Below are positions 26,791 to 36,475 of a stretch of 64,000 nt of DNA, in pieces; within the stretch, counting starts at the first letter, position 1, and every line of letters starts with the position of its first letter. The translations under genes were made by a program, and so were the position numbers. This DNA is from Pirellulales bacterium (lineage in GTDB: Bacteria > Planctomycetota > Planctomycetia > Pirellulales > JADZDJ01). Location of the stretch: the NCBI GenBank assembly GCA_020851115.1, contig JADZDJ010000115.1:1-64000 (forward strand), in the 5' to 3' direction. The notes beneath the pieces were generated by a model. It was given only the letters and a program-made list of their open reading frames with translations, was not told the origin of the DNA and did not search any database.

Positions 26791-28188
26791 CTAGCGTTTG
26801 GCCGCCATCGACAGTGAAACCAAATAGGGTACAGGATTGCTGCCCAGGGCATTGAGGACGGTGCCGCCAGCAGTGAATGTGTGGGTAACCCAATCAGGGC
26901 AGCCGTATTTTTCAAGGGCCGCTCCACCTTCACCGCCTCCGACGAATACCTCAACTCCGGCGTCCTTCATACGCTTGAGTTGTCCGATGAAGTACTTTGT
27001 GCCGCCTTCAAAACGCGGGTCTTCGAACATGCCGAAGACACCATTGTGGAAAGCGACGGGACGTTCGCTGCCGCCAGTGGGTTTTGAGCACTCGATAAAT
27101 TCGCCCACTTTTTGAGAGAAGAATTCGTTGGTCTTTGGTCCAACGTCGAATTGTTGGTCTGCCGGGCCAATCGTTTCCGAAGATCGACCGTCTTGAAGAA
27201 CAAAATCGACCGGCAGGACGAATTCGATCCCCTTCTGCCGGCCGTCGTCGATCATTCGCTTTGCCTGCTCGATTCGCTCGCGCGGAATAAAGTAGGGTTT
27301 ACCTGCGTGAGCCGGGTCTTCGGCGACTCCCATCGAAAACCGCTTTCCGTCCAGTTCGGCCGCGGACTTTTTGAGGGCCATCGCCAACGAGCCAGCAGTG
27401 AAAACCCAGCGGATCGCGCCGCGGTCGATCATCGCTTGCAGGTCGTCGAGCTTGTCGATCTTCAGTCCACTAAAGACAACCAATTGCGCCTTCAGACCGC
27501 GCTGCATCGGGCCGTCGAATTCGCCCGCAACATACTTTCCCAGTGCAACGCGATCCATCGCAGCCGGTACGATGGATGTGGAGCAGTCCAAGCTTCCGGC
27601 CGACAACGCTTCGTTTACATAAATCGATGCAATTTTTTGGGCAAACTCGTTGGCATATCTTGCCACCTTTGGAGCAAGCTGCGGCAAGTCATCGGCAGAA
27701 GCTTCCCAAAGCGCTCGCTCAATGCGATAGCGCCGAGTGTTTTCCAGAACCAACACGCTGTCGGGAGTGGCGTTGCGAACGGCATCGGCAGCTTGCGAGG
27801 TGATGGTCGCCGATGCTTCGTCGAACCAATCGGTTATCAGCGGTACTTGCTTGCCAAGCAACTCGCCTAGCCTCGTTGCGACTTTGCTTAGCGAACCTTC
27901 TGGCTTGCGGCCAATGTGACCGAAAACGACTTGCTTCCAGCCTCTTTCGATGCCGAACTTAAGCGTTTCGACCATCGAGCGCAATCGCTCATCTCCTTCG
28001 CCGATCTTCGCACCCGGCTTTGCATCAACGTCGCCACGCACGAGAACGGCCGTTCCACTTGGAACGTCGGCGAACGACGACAACCGCGGAATCGCTGCTA
28101 GATATTCAGCCAGTGACGCGTGCGGAGCCGAGTCGGCGCCAAGCAGGATGCGACACCACTGGAGCATGGTTTGATTGTTGATGTTCAT
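26791..28188 (-). CDS. Divergent phosphoglycerate kinase paralogue
   Basis: The 465-residue protein follows the PGK order from end to end: VLVRGDVDAKPGAKIGEGDE, FGHIGRKPEG, RLGELLGKQVPL, SVLVLENTRRY, YVNEALSAG, LPVDFVLQDG, DVGPKT, HNGVFGMFE, GGGEGGAALEKYG, HTFTAGGTVLNALG. Several normally invariant sites differ. The usual NDAFG, WNGPMGVFE, GGGDSA and TGGGA motifs read NEALS, HNGVFGMFE, GGGEGG and TAGGT, and about 35 residues are added at the N-terminus. PGK normally transfers phosphate between 1,3-bisphosphoglycerate and ADP. With these changes it may use another substrate or be inactive. No glycolytic gene is adjacent. The ATG at 28188 is the first start in the frame. Confidence 0.75.
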   Translation of the reverse strand: MNINNQTMLQWCRILLGADSAPHASLAEYLAAIPRLSSFADVPSGTAVLVRGDVDAKPGAKIGEGDERLRSMVETLKFGIERGWKQVVFGHIGRKPEGSLSKVATRLGELLGKQVPLITDWFDEASATITSQAADAVRNATPDSVLVLENTRRYRIERALWEASADDLPQLAPKVARYANEFAQKIASIYVNEALSAGSLDCSTSIVPAAMDRVALGKYVAGEFDGPMQRGLKAQLVVFSGLKIDKLDDLQAMIDRGAIRWVFTAGSLAMALKKSAAELDGKRFSMGVAEDPAHAGKPYFIPRERIEQAKRMIDDGRQKGIEFVLPVDFVLQDGRSSETIGPADQQFDVGPKTNEFFSQKVGEFIECSKPTGGSERPVAFHNGVFGMFEDPRFEGGTKYFIGQLKRMKDAGVEVFVGGGEGGAALEKYGCPDWVTHTFTAGGTVLNALGSNPVPYLVSLSMAAKR

Positions 28189-28299
28189 GGAGTCTCTCGC
28201 TTGCTACATCATTACGCGACAAGATACCAAAATCGATGAAACATTCGAGAGGCCCATTCCTCCTTCCCTCGCTCCAAGAGGCTATGAATAGAAGATGCA

Positions 28300-30252
28300 C
28301 TATTTCACCTCCAACTGCCAGGCTTCCAAGACGCTGTGGGCATCTCCTTCCGGCTTTTCCAAGGCTCGTGCGATCAGTAGCACTTTTTTATCGCCGAGCG
28401 TTGCACCCGCGAGACCATACACCATAGCGCCGCAGTTGAATTTGTCGAGCGGCGTACCATCGGCGTTGAGCATGTGGATCGAGCTATCGGGAGCGACGAT
28501 GAGCCATTCTTTCGTCGTATCGCCGGCGATGTCGGCGGCCGAGAGCATTTCCACCGAGCTACCTGGGTCGCCGTCGGGCAAATCATAAATCCACAATTCC
28601 TGGCCTTCGAGTGCAATGCCCATCGCCAGATTATTGTGTTCTTGCGAATAGCCCAGCGTACAGTATTTATTTTTGCCGCTGCCATCGACGTCGGCGCCGA
28701 GAATATTGACGATCATGCGATTCGGAACAAGTACTTCGCCGACGGGCTTTTGGTCGTCGAAAACCGCCAGTGTGCCGTCTTGATGCGTGCAAAGCAACCG
28801 CCGCTTGCCGCTTGCATCGGGTTCGGTGACGGTTGCGGGATATGGCGCTTTCATGCTCACATCGCGCCACAAACGCTGGCCATCGAGCGCAACCCCTTGG
28901 ATGCCGATGTCGCCAAGATATCCAACGCAAAGTTCTGGCGAGCCGTCGCCGGCAAGGTCTGACAAGACAATGTTCGTCAATTGTGCATTCGGAGCGTCTT
29001 CCGATTTGGGAAAGCTCATCCTCCGCTTCCAATTTTCGTCAAACACGTGCAATTGCGGTTGACCATACGCAGAACCGGCAAACACCTGCTTGCCGTCTTT
29101 GTCCACAGCATTGCGCAAATAGGTCACCAGCGCCGCCGGCGGCAGATCGAATCCGTGCCTGGCGACGGTTTTACCATCGCTGTCGATCTCGACAACCGAT
29201 CGAGCGCCGTCAATCACCAACAGGCGGGGCGTACCTTCGGGCCGTTTCAAGACGAGGATGTTGCCTGGATTTTTCACATCGTCTGCCGACCACAATTTCG
29301 TCAGCTTGAGCTTTTCTGGTTCCGACCGTGGAGCCGGCGGGGTCGCTTTCGAAATCGGAATCAGCGAGCCGGCTACCGTCGCTTCGGCTGGCACCTCGAA
29401 CTTGAAGGCCTGTTCGTCGAACTTTGGATCGAATTGCGCTTTGACAAAATTGACGGTCAAGCCTGTCGTTTTCTCACCCGGTTGTTCCCATTGCTTGCTC
29501 AGCAGCGGGGGCATGTCGAGCCGCGCTAACACATTCGTCTTGGTGTCAACCCAAAACACGAATTTGCCGAATGTACTATCAAGCTCGACGCGATGGCACA
29601 GTCTGCCGTCGGTGGTTTCTTGTGCGAGCAGCTTGGGCGGCGCCATTGCATCGCGAAACATTTGTTCGAGTGGATTTTCCATCATCAATAGCAAAATGGT
29701 GATGGGCGGCCCCGCCGGGGTCGCTTCGAGGGCACGTTGAAGCTGCGGATCGCGCACCACATCGGTTGGGGTTAGCTTGGCGGGCGCAGGAACCTTCATG
29801 ACCACTTTAGGCACATGCGGCACCGTGGCGAAGAAATCCTTGCCATCGCTTACGACTCGGGCGTCGTAGCATTCCATCCGCAACCGATTTGGCCGCTCAA
29901 AAGCCAATTCAAGGTGGAACAATTGCTCGAGCGAGTCGCCGTTGCGAGTGAAATACCGAAATACTTTCGCCTCATCGGCGTAGCTGTTCGCCTTGGCGTA
30001 CGCCGCCTCCATATCTTTGAGCACCTGTTGAGCCGTGCGAGCTTCGGACGCTTCGCCTTTTGTGGCGTCGGGCTTCTGGTTCGCATCCATAGTCTTCGTT
30101 TCTTCGGCCGTAGCCTGAGACGAAGTGTTGGCTCCCGCACCGTTGCATCCGGAAGCGGCAACCGCCATAGCGGCAATAACGACAAACAACAGGCCAGCGG
30201 CGGCGCCGAACGCGGCTTGACGGCGATGCTTACGATGATTGGCAAGCTTCAT
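28300..30252 (-). CDS. Lipoprotein with LolA/LppX-like and propeller-like halves
   Basis: A 650-residue lipoprotein: a hydrophobic N-terminal helix ends in AVAASGC, a lipobox-like site, followed by a Thr/Ala-rich linker. Residues of about 70-300 resemble DUF2092/LolA-type outer membrane lipoprotein carriers (EAAYAKANSYADEAKVFRYF, DTKTNVLARLDMP). From about 320 to the end, repeated blade-like strands (LSDLAGDGSPELCVGYLG, GADVDGSGKNKYCTLGY, AADIAGDTTKEWLIVAP) look like an FG-GAP/VCBS beta-propeller with D-x-[DN]-G calcium sites. It may bind lipid or a polymer at the envelope. The exact family is not known to me. Confidence 0.7.
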   Translation of the reverse strand: MKLANHRKHRRQAAFGAAAGLLFVVIAAMAVAASGCNGAGANTSSQATAEETKTMDANQKPDATKGEASEARTAQQVLKDMEAAYAKANSYADEAKVFRYFTRNGDSLEQLFHLELAFERPNRLRMECYDARVVSDGKDFFATVPHVPKVVMKVPAPAKLTPTDVVRDPQLQRALEATPAGPPITILLLMMENPLEQMFRDAMAPPKLLAQETTDGRLCHRVELDSTFGKFVFWVDTKTNVLARLDMPPLLSKQWEQPGEKTTGLTVNFVKAQFDPKFDEQAFKFEVPAEATVAGSLIPISKATPPAPRSEPEKLKLTKLWSADDVKNPGNILVLKRPEGTPRLLVIDGARSVVEIDSDGKTVARHGFDLPPAALVTYLRNAVDKDGKQVFAGSAYGQPQLHVFDENWKRRMSFPKSEDAPNAQLTNIVLSDLAGDGSPELCVGYLGDIGIQGVALDGQRLWRDVSMKAPYPATVTEPDASGKRRLLCTHQDGTLAVFDDQKPVGEVLVPNRMIVNILGADVDGSGKNKYCTLGYSQEHNNLAMGIALEGQELWIYDLPDGDPGSSVEMLSAADIAGDTTKEWLIVAPDSSIHMLNADGTPLDKFNCGAMVYGLAGATLGDKKVLLIARALEKPEGDAHSVLEAWQLEVK

Positions 30253-30750
30253 GACTTAAATTTCCTGGTAAGTCCTCGAAATGCGAAAGGCTATCGTCGG
30301 CGTTAAACAGCGGCACGTAATTTCACCAACAAGAGGGGGATGCTATCGTTTTGCCGACTACGCAAGGGCTGGAATATCCCGCCAGCGATTTTCGATAATG
30401 AACGAATCGACCAAACGTGGGATTATGAACGTAATTGAGCAATTGGGTAAAGCTCAGTAAATTCATGCGCTCCCAGTAGTTCTTTGTGCGATGCTTTGTT
30501 CTCGAATCGCACAAAACGCGTTTACCCATCCTTCGTAGACTGCCTAAGCAGCCTTCGTTTTCCTTTGACTACCGACAATAGACGCATTTCCGTGGCCACA
30601 CAGGTCACGAAGTGGAGAAGTGGAGCCGATCTAACCGCTTTTTGACGGGCGCAGGTTCGATTTAGAATTGCATCGGTAGCGCCTGAGCAGCAAATAAAAA
30701 CGGCTCGATATGATGCGCCCGCGGCAAATTCTCCGAAAATCCTGCAGCAC
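30253..30750. other. Intergenic region between divergent genes
   Basis: About 500 bases between the lipoprotein and LarA-like genes. TTGACG near 30646 could be a -35 box but has no good partner. No gene or RNA was recognised. Confidence 0.35.
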
Positions 30751-31992
30751 ATGACCTCAACGCTAAAATTCGGCTCCCTGGGCCAATTGCAATTTGAACT
30801 ACCGCCATCGGTGCTCGTAGCCGACTTTGCTAGTCCCGCGCAGACACAGCAGCACGATGTTTTGAGATCGATCGCGGCAGCAGTGGAGACGCCGCTCGAT
30901 TTTCCACCGATTAAGCAAGCCGTGGTGCCGGGAGATCATGTTGTTTTGGCGGTGGCTTCCGGGGTGCCAGGGGTGACCGATGTGGTTGCGGCAGTGGTGC
31001 CTGCGCTGATGGAAGGGGGCGTGGCAGCGGATGACATCACTGTCGTGCAGACGCAGGCCGATGTGGTTGCCGGAGCGATCGACCCGCGAGCCGGGTTGCC
31101 CGAGAATTTTCGCCATCGCGTGCAGCTATTTACGCATAACTCAGGTGAGCAAACGCAACTCAGCTACTTGGCTGCCGATGATCGCTCAGAGCCAATTTAT
31201 TTGAATCGACGAATGTGCGAGGCAGATTTTGTCCTCCCGATCGGCTGTCTGCGGCCGAGTGACGCGATCATTTCCAACGGCCGCAAGTCCCTTTGGAATG
31301 AAACCATTTATCCAACCTTTGGAGATAGCAAGTCGATCGAACATTGGGCGTCCAATGGAGTGCCGCAAAGCAAAGGGCAGTTAGCCCATCGGCATCGACA
31401 AATCGATGCAGTCGCGTGGCAACTTGGGGTGCAAGTGACGGCACAAGTAGTACCGGCCGGTGGCGGTCGCTCGCTCGAAGTGCTGATTGGTTCGCCTGAA
31501 CGAGTGTTTTGCGACGGCCGGGAGTTGTGCCGACAAGCTTGGCAGCGTGAAGTACCGCGACGCGCAAGGTTGGTGGTTGCAGGGATCGGCGGCGGATCCG
31601 AGCAGCAGACATGGGAGAATGTCGGCCGGGCGCTAGAGGCCGCGCTAAGTATCGTGTCCGACAACGGCGCGATTGTGATTTGCTCGGAACTGACCGAACC
31701 TCTCGGCCCCGCCTTGAAGCACCTTGCCGCGGCGGCGGATACTTCGGCGGCGCAACAACGGCTACGGAAGATGCATTCCAGCGATGCAGCGTTAGCGCGG
31801 CTGTTGGCGAGCGAACTGGAACGTGTCTCGGTATATTTGCTTAGCGCGCACGACGAGGATGTTGTCGTGCCGTTGGGCATTGCACATGTCAGTGAGGCGG
31901 CGGAAATTGGACGATTGGTAGCGCGGTCCGAATCGTGCATTTTGCTGGCCGATGCACAATATGTAGTACCCAGAGTCGCAGGGGAACCTTAA
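30751..31992 (+). CDS. LarA-like (DUF2088) protein, lactate racemase family
   Basis: A 413-residue protein with the LarA N-terminal domain: VLVADFASPA, then a loop VPGDHVVLAVASGVPGV, and an RVQLFTHNSGEQTQLSYL segment holding a family-type histidine. LarA racemases use a nickel-pincer nucleotide to interconvert lactate or other 2-hydroxy acids. LarB, LarC and LarE, which make the cofactor, are not adjacent. Other DUF2088 members act on different hydroxy acids, so the substrate is open. The YgfZ-like gene follows on the same strand about 110 bases on. Confidence 0.7.
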   Translation: MTSTLKFGSLGQLQFELPPSVLVADFASPAQTQQHDVLRSIAAAVETPLDFPPIKQAVVPGDHVVLAVASGVPGVTDVVAAVVPALMEGGVAADDITVVQTQADVVAGAIDPRAGLPENFRHRVQLFTHNSGEQTQLSYLAADDRSEPIYLNRRMCEADFVLPIGCLRPSDAIISNGRKSLWNETIYPTFGDSKSIEHWASNGVPQSKGQLAHRHRQIDAVAWQLGVQVTAQVVPAGGGRSLEVLIGSPERVFCDGRELCRQAWQREVPRRARLVVAGIGGGSEQQTWENVGRALEAALSIVSDNGAIVICSELTEPLGPALKHLAAAADTSAAQQRLRKMHSSDAALARLLASELERVSVYLLSAHDEDVVVPLGIAHVSEAAEIGRLVARSESCILLADAQYVVPRVAGEP

Positions 31993-32103
31993 TGCACCGC
32001 TCACGATTGCAAGGGTGGTCATTCTTTCCCATCGTCGATGCAGTATCTGTTGCAGCCATGCACCTGCAAGGTCTGCTTCCAACTTTATGTCGAGTCCTCT
32101 GAG

Positions 32104-33081
32104 ATGGTTGAACCAGACGCTGAATTTGAAACGCAATATGCGGCATTGACAAATGGGGTCGGGTTGGTTGATCTGAGTGCGCGCACACAGATCGAACTGA
32201 CTGGCGCCGATCGCGGGAAGTTTTTGCACAATCTTTGCACGAATGCGGTGCGCGACCTGCCTGTGGGGGGCGGCTGCGAGGCGTTCCTGCTCAATGCCAA
32301 AGGGCATGTCGTCGGCCATGTGTTGTCATTCGTTGGACCGGAGTCGATTGTGCTGGAAGCAGCGCCGGAACAGAGTAGGCCGCTGCTGGATCATCTTGAT
32401 CGGTACATCATTCGGGAAGATGTCCAGCTTCACGATCGTTCGACCGAGTGGGCAGAATTGCTGCTCGCAGGGGATCAGGCCGACGCACTCTTGACAAATT
32501 GCGATCTGGCCGCGCCGGTAGCGCGGATGCAACATGCGGCGGCTTCGCTTGTCGGCCACGGGGTTTGGCTGCGACGAGTAGACTTGATTGGCCCGAAAGA
32601 TTTTTCGATTGCCGTTCGGCGAGAAGCATTCGATGAGGTAGTCCGGGCACTGGTTCACGCGGGCGCGACGCGTTGCGGCTGGGACGTCTTCGAGACTTGT
32701 CGCATCGAGCAGGGCACACCGCTTTATGGTCGCGATATCGGCGAGGAAAATCTGCCGCAGGAGATCGATCGTGATCGGTTCGCGATTAGTTTCACAAAAG
32801 GCTGCTACATAGGGCAGGAAACGGTGGCGCGAATCGACTCTTTGGGACATGTGAATCGGCTGCTGCGCGGCATCAGGATTGCGGCCGCGGCCGCTCCGCC
32901 CAGCGGCACAGATCTGCTCAGCCTCGACAAAGTTGTCGGGCAAGTTACTTCATCGTGTTGGTCGCCGCGTTTGAAGACACCGCTGGCTCTGGCCTATGTG
33001 CGGCGGGGGTATCACGAGCCGGGAACGCAGCTGTCGGCCGTGGGAATGGAGGCTGAAGTAGTCGCGCTGCCGGTGTTTTGA
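32104..33081 (+). CDS. ygfZ: YgfZ/GcvT-family folate-binding protein
   Basis: A tetrahydrofolate-binding protein related to the glycine cleavage T protein. YgfZ supports assembly or repair of certain Fe-S enzymes. The 325 residues start with YAALTNGVGLVDLSARTQIE and have the diagnostic motif KGCYIGQET at about residues 232-240, with its conserved Cys. The frame extends to an ATG at 32038, but the extra 22 residues (Cys-rich, not family-like) make 32104 the better start. The hypothetical gene that follows is convergent and ends five bases away. Confidence 0.8.
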   Translation: MVEPDAEFETQYAALTNGVGLVDLSARTQIELTGADRGKFLHNLCTNAVRDLPVGGGCEAFLLNAKGHVVGHVLSFVGPESIVLEAAPEQSRPLLDHLDRYIIREDVQLHDRSTEWAELLLAGDQADALLTNCDLAAPVARMQHAAASLVGHGVWLRRVDLIGPKDFSIAVRREAFDEVVRALVHAGATRCGWDVFETCRIEQGTPLYGRDIGEENLPQEIDRDRFAISFTKGCYIGQETVARIDSLGHVNRLLRGIRIAAAAAPPSGTDLLSLDKVVGQVTSSCWSPRLKTPLALAYVRRGYHEPGTQLSAVGMEAEVVALPVF

Positions 33082-33085
33082 GCGG

Positions 33086-33568
33086 TCACAGCCGCGGCGA
33101 GCCGGCGATGGGAAGGCTGTCGAACGGTTGGGTCAGCCAATCGCGAATTCGTCCTACCAGATCGGTCTGTGGCGGTATTTGTCCAAGAATGGAAAATTCG
33201 CCATTGGTCAATGATGTCATCAGTTGCCGCAGTCGTTGTAACGCGCCGTCGACAAACTGTTTAGATTCCGCGTCGCTCAAATCGTGTCGGCGAAGTTCGG
33301 TTTGTTCGGCAGTTCGGACGGGCATGAGTGCGACCAATTGCCCACCGACGGCCTTATACAGTTGGCCTTCGAGAAATCCACGCCGCAGCGCGCCAGTGGC
33401 ATTGAATTGGTAAACCGCATCGTGACCAAAGTAGAAGCTGGCAGCGCCGTCGCGGCGGAAGCCGACAACGATTGGCTCGTCAAAGCTGGAAATCTTCAAT
33501 TCGACGCGCTGAATCAGCGCTGTTGCTTCGCGCAGAAGATCTTCACGATCGGCCGCTTCTCGTGCCAT
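33086..33568 (-). CDS. Conserved-looking protein of unknown function
   Basis: A 160-residue soluble protein without a signal peptide. It begins with acidic/basic helices (REAADREDLLREATALIQRV), followed by beta-rich sequence (VGFRRDGAASFYFGHDAVYQ) and a second helical part. The GALRRGFLEGQLYKAVGG segment looks like a conserved core. I do not recognise the family. It converges on the YgfZ-like gene. Confidence 0.6.
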   Translation of the reverse strand: MAREAADREDLLREATALIQRVELKISSFDEPIVVGFRRDGAASFYFGHDAVYQFNATGALRRGFLEGQLYKAVGGQLVALMPVRTAEQTELRRHDLSDAESKQFVDGALQRLRQLMTSLTNGEFSILGQIPPQTDLVGRIRDWLTQPFDSLPIAGSPRL

Positions 33569-33849
33569 CGAAGTGTCCTGAATCAGCCCTGTAAGTTTCT
33601 GCCGGAGTCGTCAAGAACTCAATAAGGCGAACTTTGTAAACCGGCTTATGCCGTGCTACCGAATCCGCCATACACTCGCCTCGGAACACTTCGAGCGGCC
33701 TCGCTCGCGCGCAGTATCGGTTCGGGATGCTGAGCGCATTCCATTTTCTGATTTGAACGTAGCCGCGTACAATGACACAGGGGCCAAAAACGCATCGATT
33801 CGCACTCATTTTGTTGAGGTGCATTGCACGGAACTTAAGGAGGTTGTCA

Positions 33850-34467
33850 ATGGATGCCTTTCTGCCACCGATCGAACAGCCCAAAGGGCTGATGATGAAG
33901 CTTATTTACTATTTCACAAAGCTGCAATTTGGCAAGGTGCTAACACCCGTCAAAGTAGTTTATGCCCGCTTGCCACTTGGGTTTGGAAAGTTCGCTTCGA
34001 AAATCGGCAAGTTGGACAAGAAGCTACATTTGTCGCCAGAACTAGCGTTGCTTATCCGCGAACGGGTAGCACAGTTGAACGTTTGCTTGTTCTGCATCGA
34101 TATTGGCCGATCGTTTGTCATTAAATCGTCGATGAACGAGGCGAAGTTTGATGCGCTGGAGGAATATCGCACCAACCCGCAGTTCAGCGATGCAGAGCGG
34201 GCAGCGCTGGATTATTCGACCGAGCTAACCCAAGAGAAAAAGGTCGCTCCGGCTACCTTTGCCCGGCTACGCGAACATTTTTCCGAACGCGAGATCTGCG
34301 AAATTGTCTGGTTGGTGGCCAGCGAACACTTTTACAATTTGACGAACCTGGGTTTGAATATCCATTCGGATATGCTTTGCGACATCAGCAAACGGAAGAA
34401 ACATCTTCAGACAGCAGCGACGGAAACGTTAGCCGCACGATCCGATGATCGAGCGGCTTCGCATTGA
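33850..34467 (+). CDS. Carboxymuconolactone decarboxylase/AhpD-like protein
   Basis: A 205-residue, mostly helical protein of the AhpD-like superfamily. The redox-type motif CLFCID (about residue 80) matches the family's CxxC, preceded by ELALLIRERVAQLN. IVWLVASEHFYNLTNLGLNI near the end is the second helix pair. Members are alkylhydroperoxidase partners or ring-opening decarboxylases; no AhpC is adjacent, so the role is open. AAGGAGG seven bases before the ATG at 33850 is one of the best Shine-Dalgarno sites in the window and decides this start over upstream codons. Confidence 0.8.
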   Translation: MDAFLPPIEQPKGLMMKLIYYFTKLQFGKVLTPVKVVYARLPLGFGKFASKIGKLDKKLHLSPELALLIRERVAQLNVCLFCIDIGRSFVIKSSMNEAKFDALEEYRTNPQFSDAERAALDYSTELTQEKKVAPATFARLREHFSEREICEIVWLVASEHFYNLTNLGLNIHSDMLCDISKRKKHLQTAATETLAARSDDRAASH

Positions 34468-34589
34468 GCGCGGTTGATCGAGTTGTCGTGGTTGATCGCG
34501 TAGTCTTGGAACAGTGCATCCGATCGCAAGAACCTAGGATCACCGGCGTGCGCTGAAGCTATCTGCGGACCATCGAACTCCAAAATCCT

Positions 34590-35576
34590 CTAACTGCACT
34601 GCGCGGCGGTGCGGCAGCATTTCCGCAGTTTTTCCGGTGGTAGAAACGCCATGTTCGCCAGCAACATCAACAAGCAGAAAGACGGTGAGCCGTGGATGAA
34701 CATGATACTCAGCCAAACCAGTACGCCAAACGCCAGCAGGATCGGCCGAATCGCGCGGTTCCAAATCAGAAGCGCAAAGCAGATTTCGTAGAATACAATG
34801 AAGTGCGTAAGGAAATTGACGAGGTAGACAAACGCCATTCCCATGCGGCTAAGTCCGGTAAAATCGACCAGTCGCGATTCCGAGCGGGCCATCATCCACC
34901 AGACGGCCGAACCCTGCCACCAGGCTTCAAATTGCAATTGGGAAATCGCCATCGTGGCGTAAATAATGGCTAAGTGGACCTGCATTAGTCGCGTGGCCAG
35001 CGTGGCAGTCGTATACAACCTCGCGACATGAATTGATTCGCTCGCACCGACCTTCCATTGTCGCCGCGCTCGCGAGCGTGCGTCGAGCGAAAAGCAGGCT
35101 CCGGCCGGAGCGATGGATAGGTAAAACAGCAGCATCGCCAGAACGTCGTCGATGGGACGCGCCATCAGCGCTGAGGCACGTACAAATGACAACACGACCA
35201 ACAGCGTGACAATTGTACAGAATCGCGTGAAATATCCCACGGTCATGCCGACGATCGCGACCAGGCCTATGCCGTAAAATAGCTTGACCGTTTCGGGCGT
35301 GGTAGCCAGTTCGAGCAGCGACCACGAGTTTTCTTGAAATTCGAGGCGATTGGCCTGGAACATCTCGGGCGGAAATAACCCGCTTGGGCCGAACCAACTC
35401 GTCAGATCAGCGACGAAGCCCAAATACCACCACAGCGTCACTAGGCCGACGGCAATGCGCAGCGCGCACAGCCAAATCGGATCGCCGGGGGTGAACCAAA
35501 ACCGAGTCCAGACGCTGCCCATGCGTTCGAGCAGGCCGCGATCGGTGCTGGCGGCAATTGAGGTTGATCCTGTCAT
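34590..35576 (-). CDS. HTTM-domain membrane protein (vitamin K-dependent carboxylase-like)
   Basis: A 328-residue polytopic protein. The N-terminal segment WLCALRIAVGLVTLWWYLGF and the following hydrophobic helices match the HTTM domain, the membrane part shared with vitamin K-dependent gamma-carboxylase. Many bacterial HTTM proteins have no known reaction. Its start overlaps the stop of the upstream gene (35573-35576), so the two are translationally coupled and probably act together in the membrane. The C-terminus is short and basic. Confidence 0.8.
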   Translation of the reverse strand: MTGSTSIAASTDRGLLERMGSVWTRFWFTPGDPIWLCALRIAVGLVTLWWYLGFVADLTSWFGPSGLFPPEMFQANRLEFQENSWSLLELATTPETVKLFYGIGLVAIVGMTVGYFTRFCTIVTLLVVLSFVRASALMARPIDDVLAMLLFYLSIAPAGACFSLDARSRARRQWKVGASESIHVARLYTTATLATRLMQVHLAIIYATMAISQLQFEAWWQGSAVWWMMARSESRLVDFTGLSRMGMAFVYLVNFLTHFIVFYEICFALLIWNRAIRPILLAFGVLVWLSIMFIHGSPSFCLLMLLANMAFLPPEKLRKCCRTAAQCS

Positions 35577-36475
35577 TTCTGCGGTGTGCCGCGGTCGGCG
35601 GGGGGATCGGTGGGGTTGAGCAAACGATCGGGAAAACTTGACGAATCTTTCGGCCGCTCTGGAAGCGGAAGCGGATCGGCTCGTTGGCGGTTCGGCTTCT
35701 GACGTGGTGTGCTGGACGGAGCATTCGATTCGCTCGAACCGGACCTTTCATCCGGCGGGGACGTCGTTGAATCGGACGACGATCGGTTCGGTGCGGCCAC
35801 GTCGAGGGCTTCCTGCTTGACCGATACTTGAACGTCGCCGGCTGAATTCACACGCACCGTCGCAGTATAGACGCGCACAAACGTGCGGCGATGATGGGGA
35901 TCGCGCTGCGTAGGATCGCTCGACCTGGCGTCTTCGAGGCTGAGTGGCTGATGTCGATAGACGCTTAAGACCAGCTCCTTCGCGCCGGTTTGCGTGAGGA
36001 TGGATTTGCCGATCAGCGCGGCAACCCGCGAATTGTTAATTTCGGCGGCGCGCGCGGTGGAAAGGGCCAGTCGCGCCAACCGCGCACGATGCTCTCCAAA
36101 CCAATCGTTGTTCGCCGGCCAAGTCAGTTCTTCGGTTTTTCCGTTGTCGAAGGTCAACTCCAGCCGCAACGAAAAATCGCCGTCCAATGGACTGCCGTTG
36201 GCGAGAATATAGTTGTACGGAACATCGAGCCACAGGGCGTTGATGTATTGCCCGATCGGCGGAACTTGCTTCAACCGATTCAATAGCTGCGATTCCGCGA
36301 GAACGCCACCGCTGGGGTTCGAAGATTGAGCCAGTTCATTCAGCGTGACGATCGCTAGGAAGATTCCTAAAAAATGGATGATGATCCAGAGCGAGACCAG
36401 TCCGCGCACCACTTCGCCGGGCATTTTGGGTGGAGGCGCAGCGGCAGCGGCCGATTGGGACGGAGAATCGCTCAT
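35573..36475 (-). CDS. Membrane-anchored protein coupled to the HTTM gene
   Basis: A 300-residue protein with one N-terminal hydrophobic helix (GLVSLWIIIHFLGIFLAIVT). A folded middle part follows (LPQ-free beta sequence around LELTFDNGKTEELTWPANN), then a Ser/Pro/Arg-rich low-complexity tail of about 70 residues. The orientation is probably N-in with the rest outside. It overlaps the HTTM gene by four bases. The ATG at 36475 is preferred to a TTG two codons earlier. I do not recognise the family; the pair HTTM plus this protein suggests one membrane assembly. Confidence 0.65.
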   Translation of the reverse strand: MSDSPSQSAAAAAPPPKMPGEVVRGLVSLWIIIHFLGIFLAIVTLNELAQSSNPSGGVLAESQLLNRLKQVPPIGQYINALWLDVPYNYILANGSPLDGDFSLRLELTFDNGKTEELTWPANNDWFGEHRARLARLALSTARAAEINNSRVAALIGKSILTQTGAKELVLSVYRHQPLSLEDARSSDPTQRDPHHRRTFVRVYTATVRVNSAGDVQVSVKQEALDVAAPNRSSSDSTTSPPDERSGSSESNAPSSTPRQKPNRQRADPLPLPERPKDSSSFPDRLLNPTDPPADRGTPQK

